From Maylandia zebra (lineage: Eukaryota > Chordata > Actinopteri > Cichliformes > Cichlidae), in the NCBI RefSeq assembly GCF_041146795.1, contig NC_135184.1, positions 2,753,967 to 2,817,966 of the forward strand: DNA of 64,000 bases, in the 5' to 3' direction. The first letter of the stretch is position 1, and each line of letters starts with the position of its first letter. Both the position numbers and the translations under genes were made by a program. The notes under the pieces were generated by a model, which saw only the letters and a list, made by a program, of their open reading frames with translations, searched no databases and was not told the DNA's origin. Below, in pieces: positions 11,801 to 22,688 of the stretch.

Positions 11801-14800
11801 TGAGTTACTCACTCTGGAAAATTTCTTTAACTGTTTTTTTTTTGCAACTTAACTTCTTTTAATACATATATAAAACTGTATATAAGCATATGTGTTATAC
11901 TGATATAATATTGTCTATATAATGATCTGGTTTGACTTTGGTACAGATGTGCACAGCTGCTGTAAACATGAGGACATTTGCAGTTTTACCTGCGTCTGGT
12001 TTGGCGTGCATCAGTTTGAAGGGAACTTCCAGACCGACCTCGCTGCAGAGTAAAAGCAGAACAAACATTTCTGTCTCATCATTTAATGTCTGATTCATCC
12101 TGCAGCAGTTTGCTGAGTGTCTTCAGCTCATGTTGAGCAATACTGCTGATCCTAGAAACTGAACATCGTAGTAACTATCAGTGAAAACAAGGACACATGA
12201 ACTCACCTCGAGCCCATCATCCTGTGAGCGTGTTGGAGACAAAGATCAGAGCAAATAGAAACACGTTTACATGCAGTGACAACAAGGACAGGACGTTTGA
12301 ACACGAGTACATTCAGTTTCAGTGCTTTTCATTCCTCTACGCACATTTTTAGGATACTCAGGTCACAGGTTGGCCCAGATTTATCAGAGTAACATGAAGA
12401 AAATTGGAGCTCTTAAGCAGCAGTGAGCACCACAACGAATCAAAGAAAATCAAAGCAAATAGACGATGAGAGCAACACTGGCTCTGCCCGCTCATCATCT
12501 GCCTGCTTTTTATCTCATCCTCAGAAAGAAATGCAAAACACTTTTCAGGATACTAAAAGAAATGAAGCCACATTTCAAACACATGAAGAGGAGAGACTGA
12601 CCCTCCAACGATGAGCTTCACCATGACTCTGTACGAGACCATGATCCCCAGAACCTCCTTCAGCACGCCGTCTTTGACACTGAAACGGAAAAAACGATTG
12701 AAAGCATCTTTTTTTAAAAATTCTAACTGAGCATCAGCGTTTGGAGCTGACTGACTGCTCACATGCTCGAGGAGGCCAGGTTGGTGTCTTCATGCTTCAG
12801 TTTGCCATCCAGAGCGATGCCCCTCCTCTCCCTGTTGTTGGCCAGCAGAGGCAGCATCGTGTAGACTTTCTGCAGCGTCGCTCCAGGAGACACCGAGTCC
12901 CTGACAAGAAAGAACAGATAAGCTTTAAAGGAAACACACAAAATAATCAAAAAGTTAAAATATCAGCAAAATTTAATGTTACATTTTTTACAAAATTCTG
13001 AGAAGTCCTGTTAATTTACTTTAAAAGATCAGAACTATAAGGTACAATGAACCTGACGGTGTCTAACAATATGATGAAAAGCACAATAAACAATTTGATC
13101 CTTGTTCATTCGAATCGATTCTGATTAAAAGTGGATTGCAATGGTTCAGATCAAACAACTGAAGGAAGCGTCTGTATTTTCTGTCCACTTTGTTCAAATT
13201 TATAGATCCTAAAAAGGATAAAAGGATAAAAATAATATTTCAATATCTAATGATTAACCTGCTCGTGTGGAAGTCAGTTTTTCTTTTTGGGAGAAAAAGA
13301 TAAACTGCACGATACAGGTAAGATGATGAGTTCAGTGTGTTCTGACTTTTACCCAGAATCCTCGATATCCACACATTTGGCATAGCTGTCATTGGAGTAC
13401 AAAACCACGTTGGCAATCTGGTCAACTGGGAAAGACAAGACACAAAAAGACATGATGTTTAAGACATCAACTCTGATGTGTTTCCACATGAACCTCTGAG
13501 AAATAAAATGAGCTCTTAAGTGTCGCGTTTACCGGAGAGGATGATGTTCTTGATGTTCTTGCTGGAGTTGTTTGTGACGCTAACGTGAACTTTGATGGGC
13601 TCACCGTGATAGTAAACCTGAAACAGGACACAGGGTCGGAGGACGTGAGCAGTGTCAGGATTATTCCCTGAAACTGATCAAAAACTAGTTGAAAAAGTCA
13701 CAGAAACCAACAATGAAAACCCGCCAAACCCTTCATGTTCGAGTAGCAGATAAAAACACGCCAAAGCTATGAAGTATCTGATCAACTGAAGCTTCAGACT
13801 TTGGACCCACCTCTTTGTCCAAACTGGCCTTGACGTGCAGCGGTTTGTCCGACATGACAAAGTCCCTGGTGGTCTCGACAGAGGGCGCTATCCCCTCGCC
13901 CTCCGGAGCGTACTGCACCTTCCTGAGCATCAGCTTCACTGTGCTCCTGTTGCACCAAAGAGGACAAAATCATCCACATTAGATATTGTTCACTTCCAGC
14001 TGTGTTCCCGGCTCCTACCGTCCGATCGGACCCGCTGACACTCACCGTTTGCGTACTTTGGCGTCCTGGCTCTCAGCGCTGAACGCCTTAATCTCAAACT
14101 CCACAGCACATTGCTGCAGAAGAGGAGAGACGAGAATGCTTCACCAGCCTGCGAGGCATCCGTGTCATCACTGCTGACTCATGAGTTTGAATCTTACCTT
14201 TCCGACATCACTGGGTGCTGGCTGCAGGGCCACTGAGCACGGCAGGTTATCGGGGAACTGCAAAGAAGAAAAACAAACGTATGGACTGTATGGAGACTGA
14301 GACAGAACCATTCATTTCCTCTTATGTGCCAGCATGTTAACGTCTGTCTGTGATCCATGAACCAGTCACTTGTCCTTAACGGTTACAGTGATGATGTCAC
14401 CACACTGGGCCTTAACGTTCAGCTCAGGTAGCAGAACGTCGAGCCGTCTCAGTTATTCTTATTCTTTCTGCCACAAAATCTCACCACACACCTGAGATTT
14501 GGCAAAAACATGACTTTAACCCAACATGCCTGCACCTGAATGTCTATATGATTTTCTCCTAAGGCTGTAGTTCCTGTCCGTGTTGCACTGTGTGCTTAAA
14601 AGGATTTTTTTGTCTTCATCTCATCCATCTCTGAGTACTTTCCCTGCTTACTTCAGCAGATTTAAACTCAGGACTTTGGCTGTTTTCAGTTTATTTCTAT
14701 TTGAAGTTTCTGCCTGTCTGCAGTGCCGCTGAAGTGTCACCTCGAAGAAGAACGGGTATGAGTTGTTTCCCAGCTTGCGCAGGAGCTTGGCCTGGACTCT

Positions 14801-17800
14801 GGTGTGGATACCCTTCTCGCGGTCCTGCAGGGGCGGGTACACCTGCCGGGTGGCCAGGTACAGCTCCCTGCGGAAGGCGATTCCCATCACATCCATGTCA
14901 TCTCTGCCGTAGCGGAAGGTGCACGACAGCGTGACAAACACTAGAGGGCAGAAGAGACAAATCAGTTCAAAAATCTCCTTTATATTTATATGACTGGAAT
15001 CTCTTTGAATCCGAGTTCAAACAGTCAGGTAGGCAGCGATTTCGTTATTTTCATATTTAACCAAAAAACAATGAGAAGCAACTTTTCAAAGACCCGTCAG
15101 GCTGAGTATCAGGAAACTGCAGCTAAAATAATGAATCTAAATGTAACTCTTTTAATCCAGTGTGGCTGTGGCCATGGACATAAATGCAAAAGAAACTGTC
15201 CAATAAAATGAGCTCTGGTGTTTTGTACAGACCTTTCCTCCCCTGCAGGGCCTCCGGGTCAACGAGGATGACGCCATCTAGTGGTAAAAATTAGATTTTC
15301 AATAAAACAAATTTACACTTTCATGTAAAAGAATGATCAAAATATTCAAACAGCAACGTAAAGACATAAACAGATGCAATAAAGTTTCAATCCATATGCT
15401 AATATAGCTGGACAATATAGATGCCATTTATTTTAATTTGTGCTGGTTATTTAGTTTGATTATTAGTTTGATTTACCAGAAGTCCAGCTGTCATGTTTCT
15501 ATTCTCAACTTTGAGTTCAGTAAATTACACAGAAAATTCAACTGAACAGAAAAACCCCAAACAAGCCAAAGGCTCTGCAGCATCAGTGCTGGGGTCCGCG
15601 CTACATCACAGGCAATGTCGAGGTTTTTCCCCCATTTAAACAACAGACTCACCCAGTGGTTCCACAGAATCAACACGGTCCACAAAGTCTCTTTTCCCCA
15701 TGTAGACTCCAACCTGAAGGAGGAAAGAAAGTCTTGAAACACCACATCCAGGAAGCATCACCCGCTGATGTTAAACGCACCTCAGTTTGTCCAGTTTGTC
15801 TGCTCCAATTTGCTTAATGACCGAGGTCTACAATGACCGTGATCTGAGTGCAGACACCTGCAGCTCAGGTGAGACATAGCTCAACTAATAAATCCGAGTC
15901 GGCATCACAACAGGTCTGATATCTGATCCTCCTGAAGAACAAACAAATGCAGAAAGTACATGTGGGCTGGTTGGAGGGACTCCCACACACTCGAAAGAAG
16001 TTAGAGGTGAGGTCAGAGGAAACATATCAGTCAAGAAACTTTCAGCTGATAATTCTAAAGTGAATTCAGCCTTTCAGCAGAAACTGTGTGATGAGACTGA
16101 CCAGCTGATGACATATTCATCGTTTCTGTTGTTTTGTTGTTGTTTATTTAGAATAACTGAACAAGAATATTGTTTTAAAAAATGAAAATAATGAAAAAAA
16201 ATTAGAAAAAAATGTTTACATTAAAAACTCGATAATATTCAGACTGATGTGAAACAGACAAACTGCAAACGCTAAAGCGATGGAAGCATTTTGGTAAATA
16301 TGAAGTTAACATATAATGAATAATTCATTCTTTGTTATTATTTATTCAGATTCATATCTTTTCTAAGAATTCATAAAAGACAAAGCGCTCTCCAGCAGTG
16401 TCACCTGAGCGTTAGCATTTCCGACAGGCATGATGTTTTTGTTATCCAGGTGTTCCCAGCCTGTGGGAGAAGGCCTCATCTTATACTGACAGAGCTCAGC
16501 ACAGACTGTACTGAGGTCAGACATGTGCTCGATAAACAGAGCGAAGCCCTCGCTGCAATAAAGCCATCATAAATCAGCTCACGTTGTCATGTCAACCTTC
16601 AGAGGATCAGTGAGCTGAGCTGCTTCACAGAATTAAAGTTACTTTCATTGAAGCGCTGGAGAGAGAGAAGGGCGTCGGAAATGATGTCTTCTATATACAG
16701 AAGAGTTATATTTCCACTCCAACCACAGCCTGTTTCTTCACTGGGACATCCTCGTTGTGCTGGTCAGTGTAGTGTGATTACACAGGATATTACTGCTGGT
16801 GGTAGAATGCCACTGTGGCAGTTAGATTTAGGCCTGTGCCACAATTTAACCATAAAGCCATGACTACATACAAATGACATCACTTGTCTTTTGTTGCTGA
16901 TGATTGGTTCCAGGCTTCAGCCAATAAAAAGAATTCTTTGCTCGCCACTTCCATCGCTCACCTCAAAGCTGAGACTTGTTACTATTTATACATTTGAAGT
17001 TTTGTTTTAACTGTTTGCTTTGTTAGATTTAAGAATCTCAGCTATTAGGGTTGGGCTTATTGCAACATCGGGGTTTGGATTAATGCCCTGAGGTCGTCAC
17101 CGGTGACGAGCTTAACACTGACAATACGACACATTCAGACAGGTTTAAGGCTCAGAGAACCTTTGATGATAGATCTCACAGAGAGGCAACAAGGCAACCT
17201 TTAGTCAAAGGAGCTTGCAAAGAAAAGCGTCTGGACTTCTTTAAGTTGCTTGAAGACGTTTCACCTCTCATCCGAGAAGCTTCTTCAGTTCTGAGGTCAA
17301 ATGGGAGGCAACCTTTAAATGATTCAGGTTCACCTCCACCTGTTTCCCAAATTAAAAATCTCTTAACAGAAATTCTATAATGGCAAAAACAAGCGTATGA
17401 GACGATTCTGGCTTCTGTAAATGTGTCTCTTTGTCATGTGGCTAAAACAAAAACAAAAGTGTAGATGTACAGAGTTGAAAAGAAAAGGACGAGGAAGAAG
17501 CAAAAGAAAAAGAAAAGTCTTGAAAATGAAGCTTTTCATTGATAAATATCAGAGAATGCAGTTTAGTTGTATGGCAACATTTCAGCTGACAGTCATGAAT
17601 GAAAATGACTGTCAGCTCCTTTCAGTCTGGACAATCCTTTCAGGAAAACACTCACGGTTCTAATTTTACTGAGAAAACTCAACCAGCTCACCGACTTGTC
17701 CTTGCAAACCTTCTTGAAAATCACATTTTTGGGGCTCATCTTGGTTCAGACTGAAGGAGGCTGGTCCGCGGTGCCTGAATGAAAGAAGGGAATAACTTGA

Positions 17801-19535
17801 CTGACAAAGCGTGCGACATCACAGCAACGTCTAAAAACTCAGAATGTTTGAAAACAAATTCCATATTTTCACCTCCATTCTGTCTGATTCTTGATTTACT
17901 CAACAAAGTAACAAAATGTCAAGTTGATGGTGAACTAAAAATCTGTAAAACCTTTTCTTGCCAACCAAATATTGTCTTTGTCCTCCACGTGTGAGCAAAC
18001 ACACCTCAGTTATATCTTTCACTAAAAAAAAGCCAGTTTCCATAAAAATCGCCAGTGAGAAACATTTTCACTAATTGAAAATAGAAGTAGTGAGTAGTTC
18101 CTGTGACACTGCTAGAAACATGTTTTGCTGATGATTCAAAGTAACCAGGAGAGATTTGGACAGGAAGAAAACAGGAAGTCAATCAGGGAGAAATATGAGT
18201 CAGTTTGTCACAATGTACATGTGGACTGTAAGTTCATTCAGGTACATATTTATTCTTACACAAGCCCTGCGATAGACACCAGGGTGTACCCCACCTATCA
18301 CCCTGAACTGAAAGCAGAAGAGGGTGGACGGGTGGATGCATGGATGGACGGGTGGATGGAATTATATGTACAAAAAGACACATTTTCACTAACGATGTGT
18401 TATTTATCTACTTCTTTGTTTGTTTGTCCATCCACACGGATAAACGATTTCTCCTTGCTGATTTAATTACCCTGAGATAACCGAGAGGTTTGATCAGACT
18501 TAACTCAGTTAATCCTGTTAAAACCTTCTCAGAAGTCTGTGACCTCGTCTCAGTGAAAGCTACACCTGCAGACATCTTCAGAATCGGTCCAGGGCGACGT
18601 GAGGAAGTCTGCATCCACGAAGAAACTTCGTACTTCCAATAATTACAACAACTGAATAAAGAGCACGTGTCAGTGCTACTCATTTGTATTCCAAAATCTG
18701 ACTGAAATAAGATGATTTTTTAATGCAAAATAATTTCTCATGACATCAAAACTAATCAGCAAAAAAAAAAAAAAACATCCACAATTTGAGAAATCTGTAG
18801 TTTCTTAAGCTCAGTCATAAATGTGTCTGAAGTCCCAGAAATCATTTTTTGCTTAGAAATAAAACATGTCACATGTGTAGCCCAGTTAGTTTTATTTAAT
18901 TTTAGTTTTATTTATCCTACAATATGAAGAATAAACATTTACTTTTTAAACTCAGGGACAAACTTTTTTTAATTTGAGTCCTGAAAACCATATTTGTCTT
19001 AAATTAAGTGACAAAAAACCAAGTGACAAACTTCACCCAAATAATCAGATAAAGTGAGTTTTAATTATGTATTTTATTTATTTCTAAGCTTGAACATGAA
19101 ACCTTTGATCCTGAACTTTGAAGATAATTGTGTCTATTTTAGTTTATAAAACTGAATAATAAAACAGAAGCAGAAGAACTTTTTTTGTTTTAAGATAAGA
19201 TAGATAAGATACCTTTATTAGTCCCACAAGGGGAAATTTTGAGGATATTAAATAAAGCGTCACGTTTTGTTGTTTTGGTTTGGTCTTTAAAGTTTCTCAC
19301 AGCAGAGCTCTCTCTGTCTCTCTGTCTTTGTTGGAATCACAGGCTTTTGCTCCTTTTCAGGGCTCCTGGAGGAAACTTTAGCAGCTCAGTTTAATAACTG
19401 TTCCTTTTGTACTGACAGGTTTAATCTGAAAGACCCTCCAGGATCTACAAATGTAAATATAAAACAGGAACACCTTGGATGTGTCAGAGGACTCACCTGT
19501 GGTGCGCAGGTGTGCCGAGGCTGGATCAGAGGAGG
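8854..19535 (-). CDS. sag: S-arrestin (rod visual arrestin), complete gene
   Basis: Coding starts at 17739 ([16 protein letters not shown]) and ends with TAG at 8856-8854. Coding exons, in gene order: 17739-17692, 15713-15653, 15277-15233, 14940-14741, 14257-14198, 14113-14046, 13946-13811, 13617-13533, 13425-13353, 12900-12763, 12679-12602, 12221-12207, 12042-11990, 11460-11451, 8980-8854. They total 1197 bases (398 residues) and every junction closes in frame. Arrestin N and C beta-sandwich domains are complete ([25 protein letters not shown]; the phosphate-sensor region [14 protein letters not shown]). The C-tail reads [19 protein letters not shown] and then an acidic stretch, as in visual arrestins. 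Known role: it binds phosphorylated active rhodopsin in rod outer segments and stops transducin signalling. A 5' UTR exon lies near 19497-19535, and the start exon extends to 17774. Paralogue a/b unresolved; cone arrestin is less likely from the start and tail. Confidence 0.93.
9111..9766. mobile_element. hAT-like non-autonomous element in the last sag intron
   Basis: Inverted ends CTACGTTCAC / GTGAACGTAG bound about 650 bases of sequence rich in GGATTT/AAATCC motifs, a layout common in fish MITEs. Flanks show an imperfect 8-bp duplication (ACAGACTT versus TGAGACTT). No transposase is encoded. It lies between the micro-exon and the final exon of sag. Confidence 0.65.
11451..11460 (-). other. 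sag: 10-nt micro-exon of sag
   Basis: The flanking exons (12042-11990 and 8980-8854) do not join in frame; a piece of length 1 modulo 3 is missing. On the minus strand a pyrimidine-rich tract and CAG precede TGAAGGAGAG, which is followed by GTAAAT. Including these ten bases restores the frame and gives ...[17 protein letters not shown], matching the KES found at this point in mammalian rod arrestin. Visual arrestin genes are known to contain an exon this small. The call rests on frame, splice sites and protein match. Confidence 0.85.
16405..16552 (-). other. Orphan exon-like open segment inside sag intron
   Basis: On the minus strand this 148-base block is preceded by TTTATTGCAG and followed by GTGACA. 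It is open for 49 codons, beginning [14 protein letters not shown], with WEHLDNK further on and ending GNANAQ. It lies between the first and second sag coding exons, but its length would shift the arrestin frame, so it is not a normal sag exon. The plus strand is also open over much of it. I do not recognise the family. It could be an exon of a nested gene, a relic of a lost gene, or chance. Confidence 0.3.
17205..17310. repeat. Dispersed repeat fragment (GAAAAGCGTCTGGACTT family)
   Basis: The segment contains GAAAAGCGTCTGGACTT followed by a CACCTCTCATCCGAGAAGC stretch. The same GAAAAGCGTCTGGACTT motif recurs at 33540-33556 in a hairpin, showing it is repetitive. Its superfamily is not clear. 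Confidence 0.45.
18262..18365 (+). repeat. Fish LINE-type 3' end with GGATGGA tail
   Basis: The CCAGGGTGTACCCC ... CACCCTGAACTG motif followed by GGATG-rich tandem tail is a common teleost LINE/retroposon 3' terminus. It is short and 5'-truncated, with no coding sequence. Confidence 0.5.
19195..19245 (-). repeat. Retroposon 3' tail, reverse orientation
   Basis: Read on the minus strand it gives CCCCTTGTGGGACTAATAAA followed by a TATC-type simple tail, the usual end of a teleost LINE. Only the tail is visible. A related tail in forward orientation occurs at 52425-52472. Confidence 0.5.
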
Positions 19536-19800
19536 AGACAGGAGTCTGTCCCCGAGGCTCTATATGTAAATGCCTGCTGTCCTTCACAGCTTCTCTCAGC
19601 CAATCAGGTGACCCAGCGGTGAACTTTGACCAGCCCTGAGGACCTCCCTCCCACTTTCTTCACCTACAAACCTCCACGCGCAGACAGATGGACAGACAGA
19701 CAGAGACAGACTTCAGTGAATGAGCTGACTGAGAGGATTGAAGCTGGTTATCCTCGGTCAGCACAACGAGGCTGGATTAGACCGACAGACGTGACAGAGT
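19497..19800 (-). promoter_or_regulatory. sag promoter and 5' UTR exon with photoreceptor-type motifs
   Basis: On the minus strand a TATA-like CATATAGAG at about 19558-19566 precedes an exon whose donor (CAG|GTGAGT) is at 19497-19495. This puts the start near 19530 and agrees with the 5' UTR splice acceptor at 17775. Upstream, GGATTAG at 19774-19780 reads CTAATCC on the minus strand, a CRX/OTX site, and TCAGCA at 19758-19763 is a half-site of the NRL/MARE type. CRX and NRL are the known activators of rod genes. Function here is inferred from motif identity and spacing. Confidence 0.5.
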
Positions 19801-20174
19801 GAGGAGGTGCAGGGAACAAAACGTGCTTTCAGCCTGTGTTTTACTTCACGTTATCTCTTTTAACCCATTCAGCTTTCATCAGGTTTACACATTTAAGGTG
19901 CTGAATTATTTCTGTCAGGGCAAATGTATTTATGCACTTCAGCTCATGCAGTGGAAGGTTTTGAAAGTGATGTAAAATAAGGATGAGCATTAACAAAATA
20001 AGTTAATGACTGATAATAAATAATAATCTGTATTATAAGATTTATTATAAACATCCTTTATTAAAAGTGTTAATTGATTACTTTTGGGTTTAATTGTACA
20101 TATTTGCTTCACTTAAACATTTTTGCTTGATTTTTTTCTGAGTAAAAAAAAAATGCATAGACTGTATCTAAAAG

Positions 20175-20494
20175 TGGGGCGATCGTGGCTCAAGAGTTGG
20201 GAGTTTGCCTTGTAATCGGAAGGTTGCCGGTTCGAGCCCCGGCTCGGACAGTCTCGGTCGTTGTGTCCTTGGGCGAGACACTTCACCCGTTGCCTACTGG
20301 TGGTGGTCAGAGGGCCCGGTGGCGCCAGTGTCCGGCAGCCTCGCCTCTGTCAGTGCGCCCCAGGGCAGCTGTGGCTACAATGTAGCTTGCTATCGCCAGT
20401 GTGTGAATGGGTGAATCACTGAATGTAGTGTAAAGTGCTTTGGGGTCCTTAGGGACTAGTAAAGCACTATACAAATAAGGGCCATTTACCATTT
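20175..20494 (+). mobile_element. tRNA-derived SINE
   Basis: The head contains pol III A-box-like (TGGCTCAAGAGTTGGGAG) and B-box (GGTTCGAGCCC at 20229) motifs. A body with GTGTGAATGGGTGAATCACTG follows, and the 3' tail AAAGCACTATACAAATAAGG resembles a LINE tail. TAAAAG occurs at both borders as a short duplication. It looks nearly full length. Cichlid genomes carry such SINEs, but the subfamily is not determined. Confidence 0.8.
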
Positions 20495-21060
20495 TAAAAG
20501 ATGGACTCAGCCAAGGTGTCTCCATTTAGGAGCCTCAGTTTCAGCATCACGGTGGTCAGCATCTTATTTTGTTCACTATTTTTTATACCTACATTTTATT
20601 GGAGCTTTTTTAACTCTCAGTGTTCGGACCCAGAAATGACCGATGACATCAGACATATAATAAGCAGACAGTGGTTAACGTTTACATTTAAACTAAGCCA
20701 ATGCTCCTTTAACCATGTGATTTATGGAGGACAGAAATGAGGCAAAAACCAAAATCTGTGTTTAACACATGGTATAAATCATGCACACAACAACAACAGA
20801 ACAAGCTTTTTAAAACAGGCCATTCATTTATTTACTTTATCGCTAAACTAATGTGTATAAAGTGCTTTTCAGTTCAAATTCATCAAAGTTCTTCCACTTT
20901 TGTAACACTTTTTGTAACACAATCAAATCTGTCTCGCTACGTTTTAGGTTGGGTTTACTTTACACTCCTTCTTCAGAGACAAATTATTATATTTCACAGT
21001 CTTTGGTTTTGAGTGTGAAACTAAAAGAAAAAGGGAAACACGTTCAGACTTTTGATAGGG

Positions 21061-21062
<2 letters not shown>

Positions 21063-21142
<80 letters not shown>
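21063..21142. repeat. (TG)n microsatellite
   Basis: About 40 uninterrupted TG units. Length is likely to vary between individuals. Confidence 0.97.
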
Positions 21143-21146
<4 letters not shown>

Positions 21147-21589
21147 AATCTCCGGTGTAATAATGATGATGAAAGTGCTGCAGTAATCCACCTGTCTGTT
21201 TACCTGCTGACAGGCAGAACAGTGGATTAAAGCTCAGCAGCATCACTCTGCCTATATATAGACCTGTGAACAAACACACACATACACACAGACACACACG
21301 CATATACACACTTATTTTTCTTTCATATGCAGATTTCAAATACTTTAGAAGTTTTCCCAGACAAAATATTTCTGTATGCAGTGAGTTATACATAATAATT
21401 ACATGTATATTGATAATTTAAGCCTCTGGCACAAAGGCTCAGGTCTCAAACTGCTACAAGGAGCTGCGCCACAGAGAAACTCAAAATATTCAAGAGACAC
21501 AATAAAACCAGAAATAGAAAAAAGTACAAACACACATAATCTGAGTCCTCAGGATTCCCTGGATGATTGAACATGCATCATTGTCTAGT

Positions 21590-21670
21590 GCAGACCTTCC
21601 CAAAGTGTGGGGCCCGCCCCCTAGGGGGGGCGCAGAGCCATTGCAGGGGGCGCGGTATAAAAAGGGGGGA
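21590..21670. repeat. GC-rich hAT-like end fragment
   Basis: CAGACCTTCCCAAAGTGTGG followed by GGGGCGC runs resembles the end of a fish hAT element. The other end was not located. Confidence 0.35.
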
Positions 21671-21691
21671 GGGGACAAAATGCTTGGACAC

Positions 21692-22688
21692 TAGTGATGG
21701 GATTTCCGGCTCTTTTTAGAGATCCAGCTCTTTCGGTTCGGCTCACTAAAAAGAGCCGGCTCTTTTGGCTCCGATCCGGCTCTTCAGGTTGTTTTGTTGC
21801 TTTAATTAATTTATTATTAACAATAATATAGAATTACGCACAAAAGGAATTACTAACATAAAAAAAGTGGTTTTATTTATATGTTTATATATAAATATAT
21901 GCGGTGGCCCCTAGAGACAAAACACGTACAAACACCAAAACACATTTCTAGCATGAACTGAACTTCCAAAGCAGAGCTACTAGATCACTTAAATTACACA
22001 ATTGAAAGCATGTGTGTATTGTTTGTGTATTTATACACAAGCACTCATATATATTCAAATAATTTTTAAAAAAAAGTTCATCTACCTGTTACTACCACAC
22101 ACCAAATCCGGTCGTTGGAACTTCCTGGCTTGTGTAGCCACAAGATAACAAAAGCTCAACACTGCGCCCAGCATCCTGGAGCACTTCTGTTGTCTTTTGT
22201 ACGTGTTTTGAGTTTTTATGTGCTTCAGAGTTCGTACGTGATTTGAAGTTTGTATGTGCTTTGTCTGTAGGGGCCACCGTAAATATACTTTTATTTATTC
22301 ACTCCACATAAAATGTAATAAATAAATCATATAATACAAAAACCAACTATTCACATTTCAAGTTTTAACTATTTAAATTTTCAGCTTTTTCCTTTTACAA
22401 ATTTAAAGTGAAAACAACACAAAACACTGCAAACCACAACACAATTAAATATAAATTAATCCTTTATCATCTGCAACCGAAAATAGTTGTGGATGATTAC
22501 TATACCTTTCTAATGTGACATTGTTGTCCCTGGCTCTCTTTCTCTCTCTCTCTCTCGCTCTGTTCCTGTGCTACTGAGTGTAACTACCGCCCCTCCCCCC
22601 TCTGCCCAGCATAAAGCACAAGGCTCGTGTGCAGAGTGAAGCGAAAAAAAGTGCGACAGAGAAGCAGAGTGAAGCTGACCCCCCACCC
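21692..22688. mobile_element. Left end of a hAT-like element (TAGTGATGGG terminus)
   Basis: It begins TAGTGATGGG and carries repeated GAGCCGGCTC-type subterminal motifs, typical of hAT ends. The preceding 8 bases, TTGGACAC (21684-21691), recur directly after the right-hand hAT-type terminus ending CCCATCACTA at 29749 (copy at 29750-29757). The segment stops at a 26-base motif (22664-22689) that also occurs at 24043-24068 inside the adjoining palindrome arm. The palindrome junction falls exactly there. A smaller element (21900-22279) is inserted within it. Confidence 0.6.
21900..22279. mobile_element. Nested small DNA transposon
   Basis: The ends are inverted: CGGTGGCCCCTAGAGACAAA on the left and the complement of CGGTGGCCCCTACAGACAAA on the right. 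The flanks carry TAAATATA at 21892-21899 and 22280-22287, a possible 8-bp duplication. No coding capacity. It sits within the hAT-like left end and so is younger than it. Confidence 0.6.

Noticed and set aside
20176-20260. tRNA gene
   Set aside because: The A- and B-box-like sequences belong to a SINE head; no cloverleaf with an intact anticodon arm is supported.
21050-21393. Long open frames of alternating Cys-Val or His-Thr residues (also at 40535-40729, 52292-52703 and 61859-62489)
   Set aside because: They are translations of CA/TG microsatellites on both strands, not genes.
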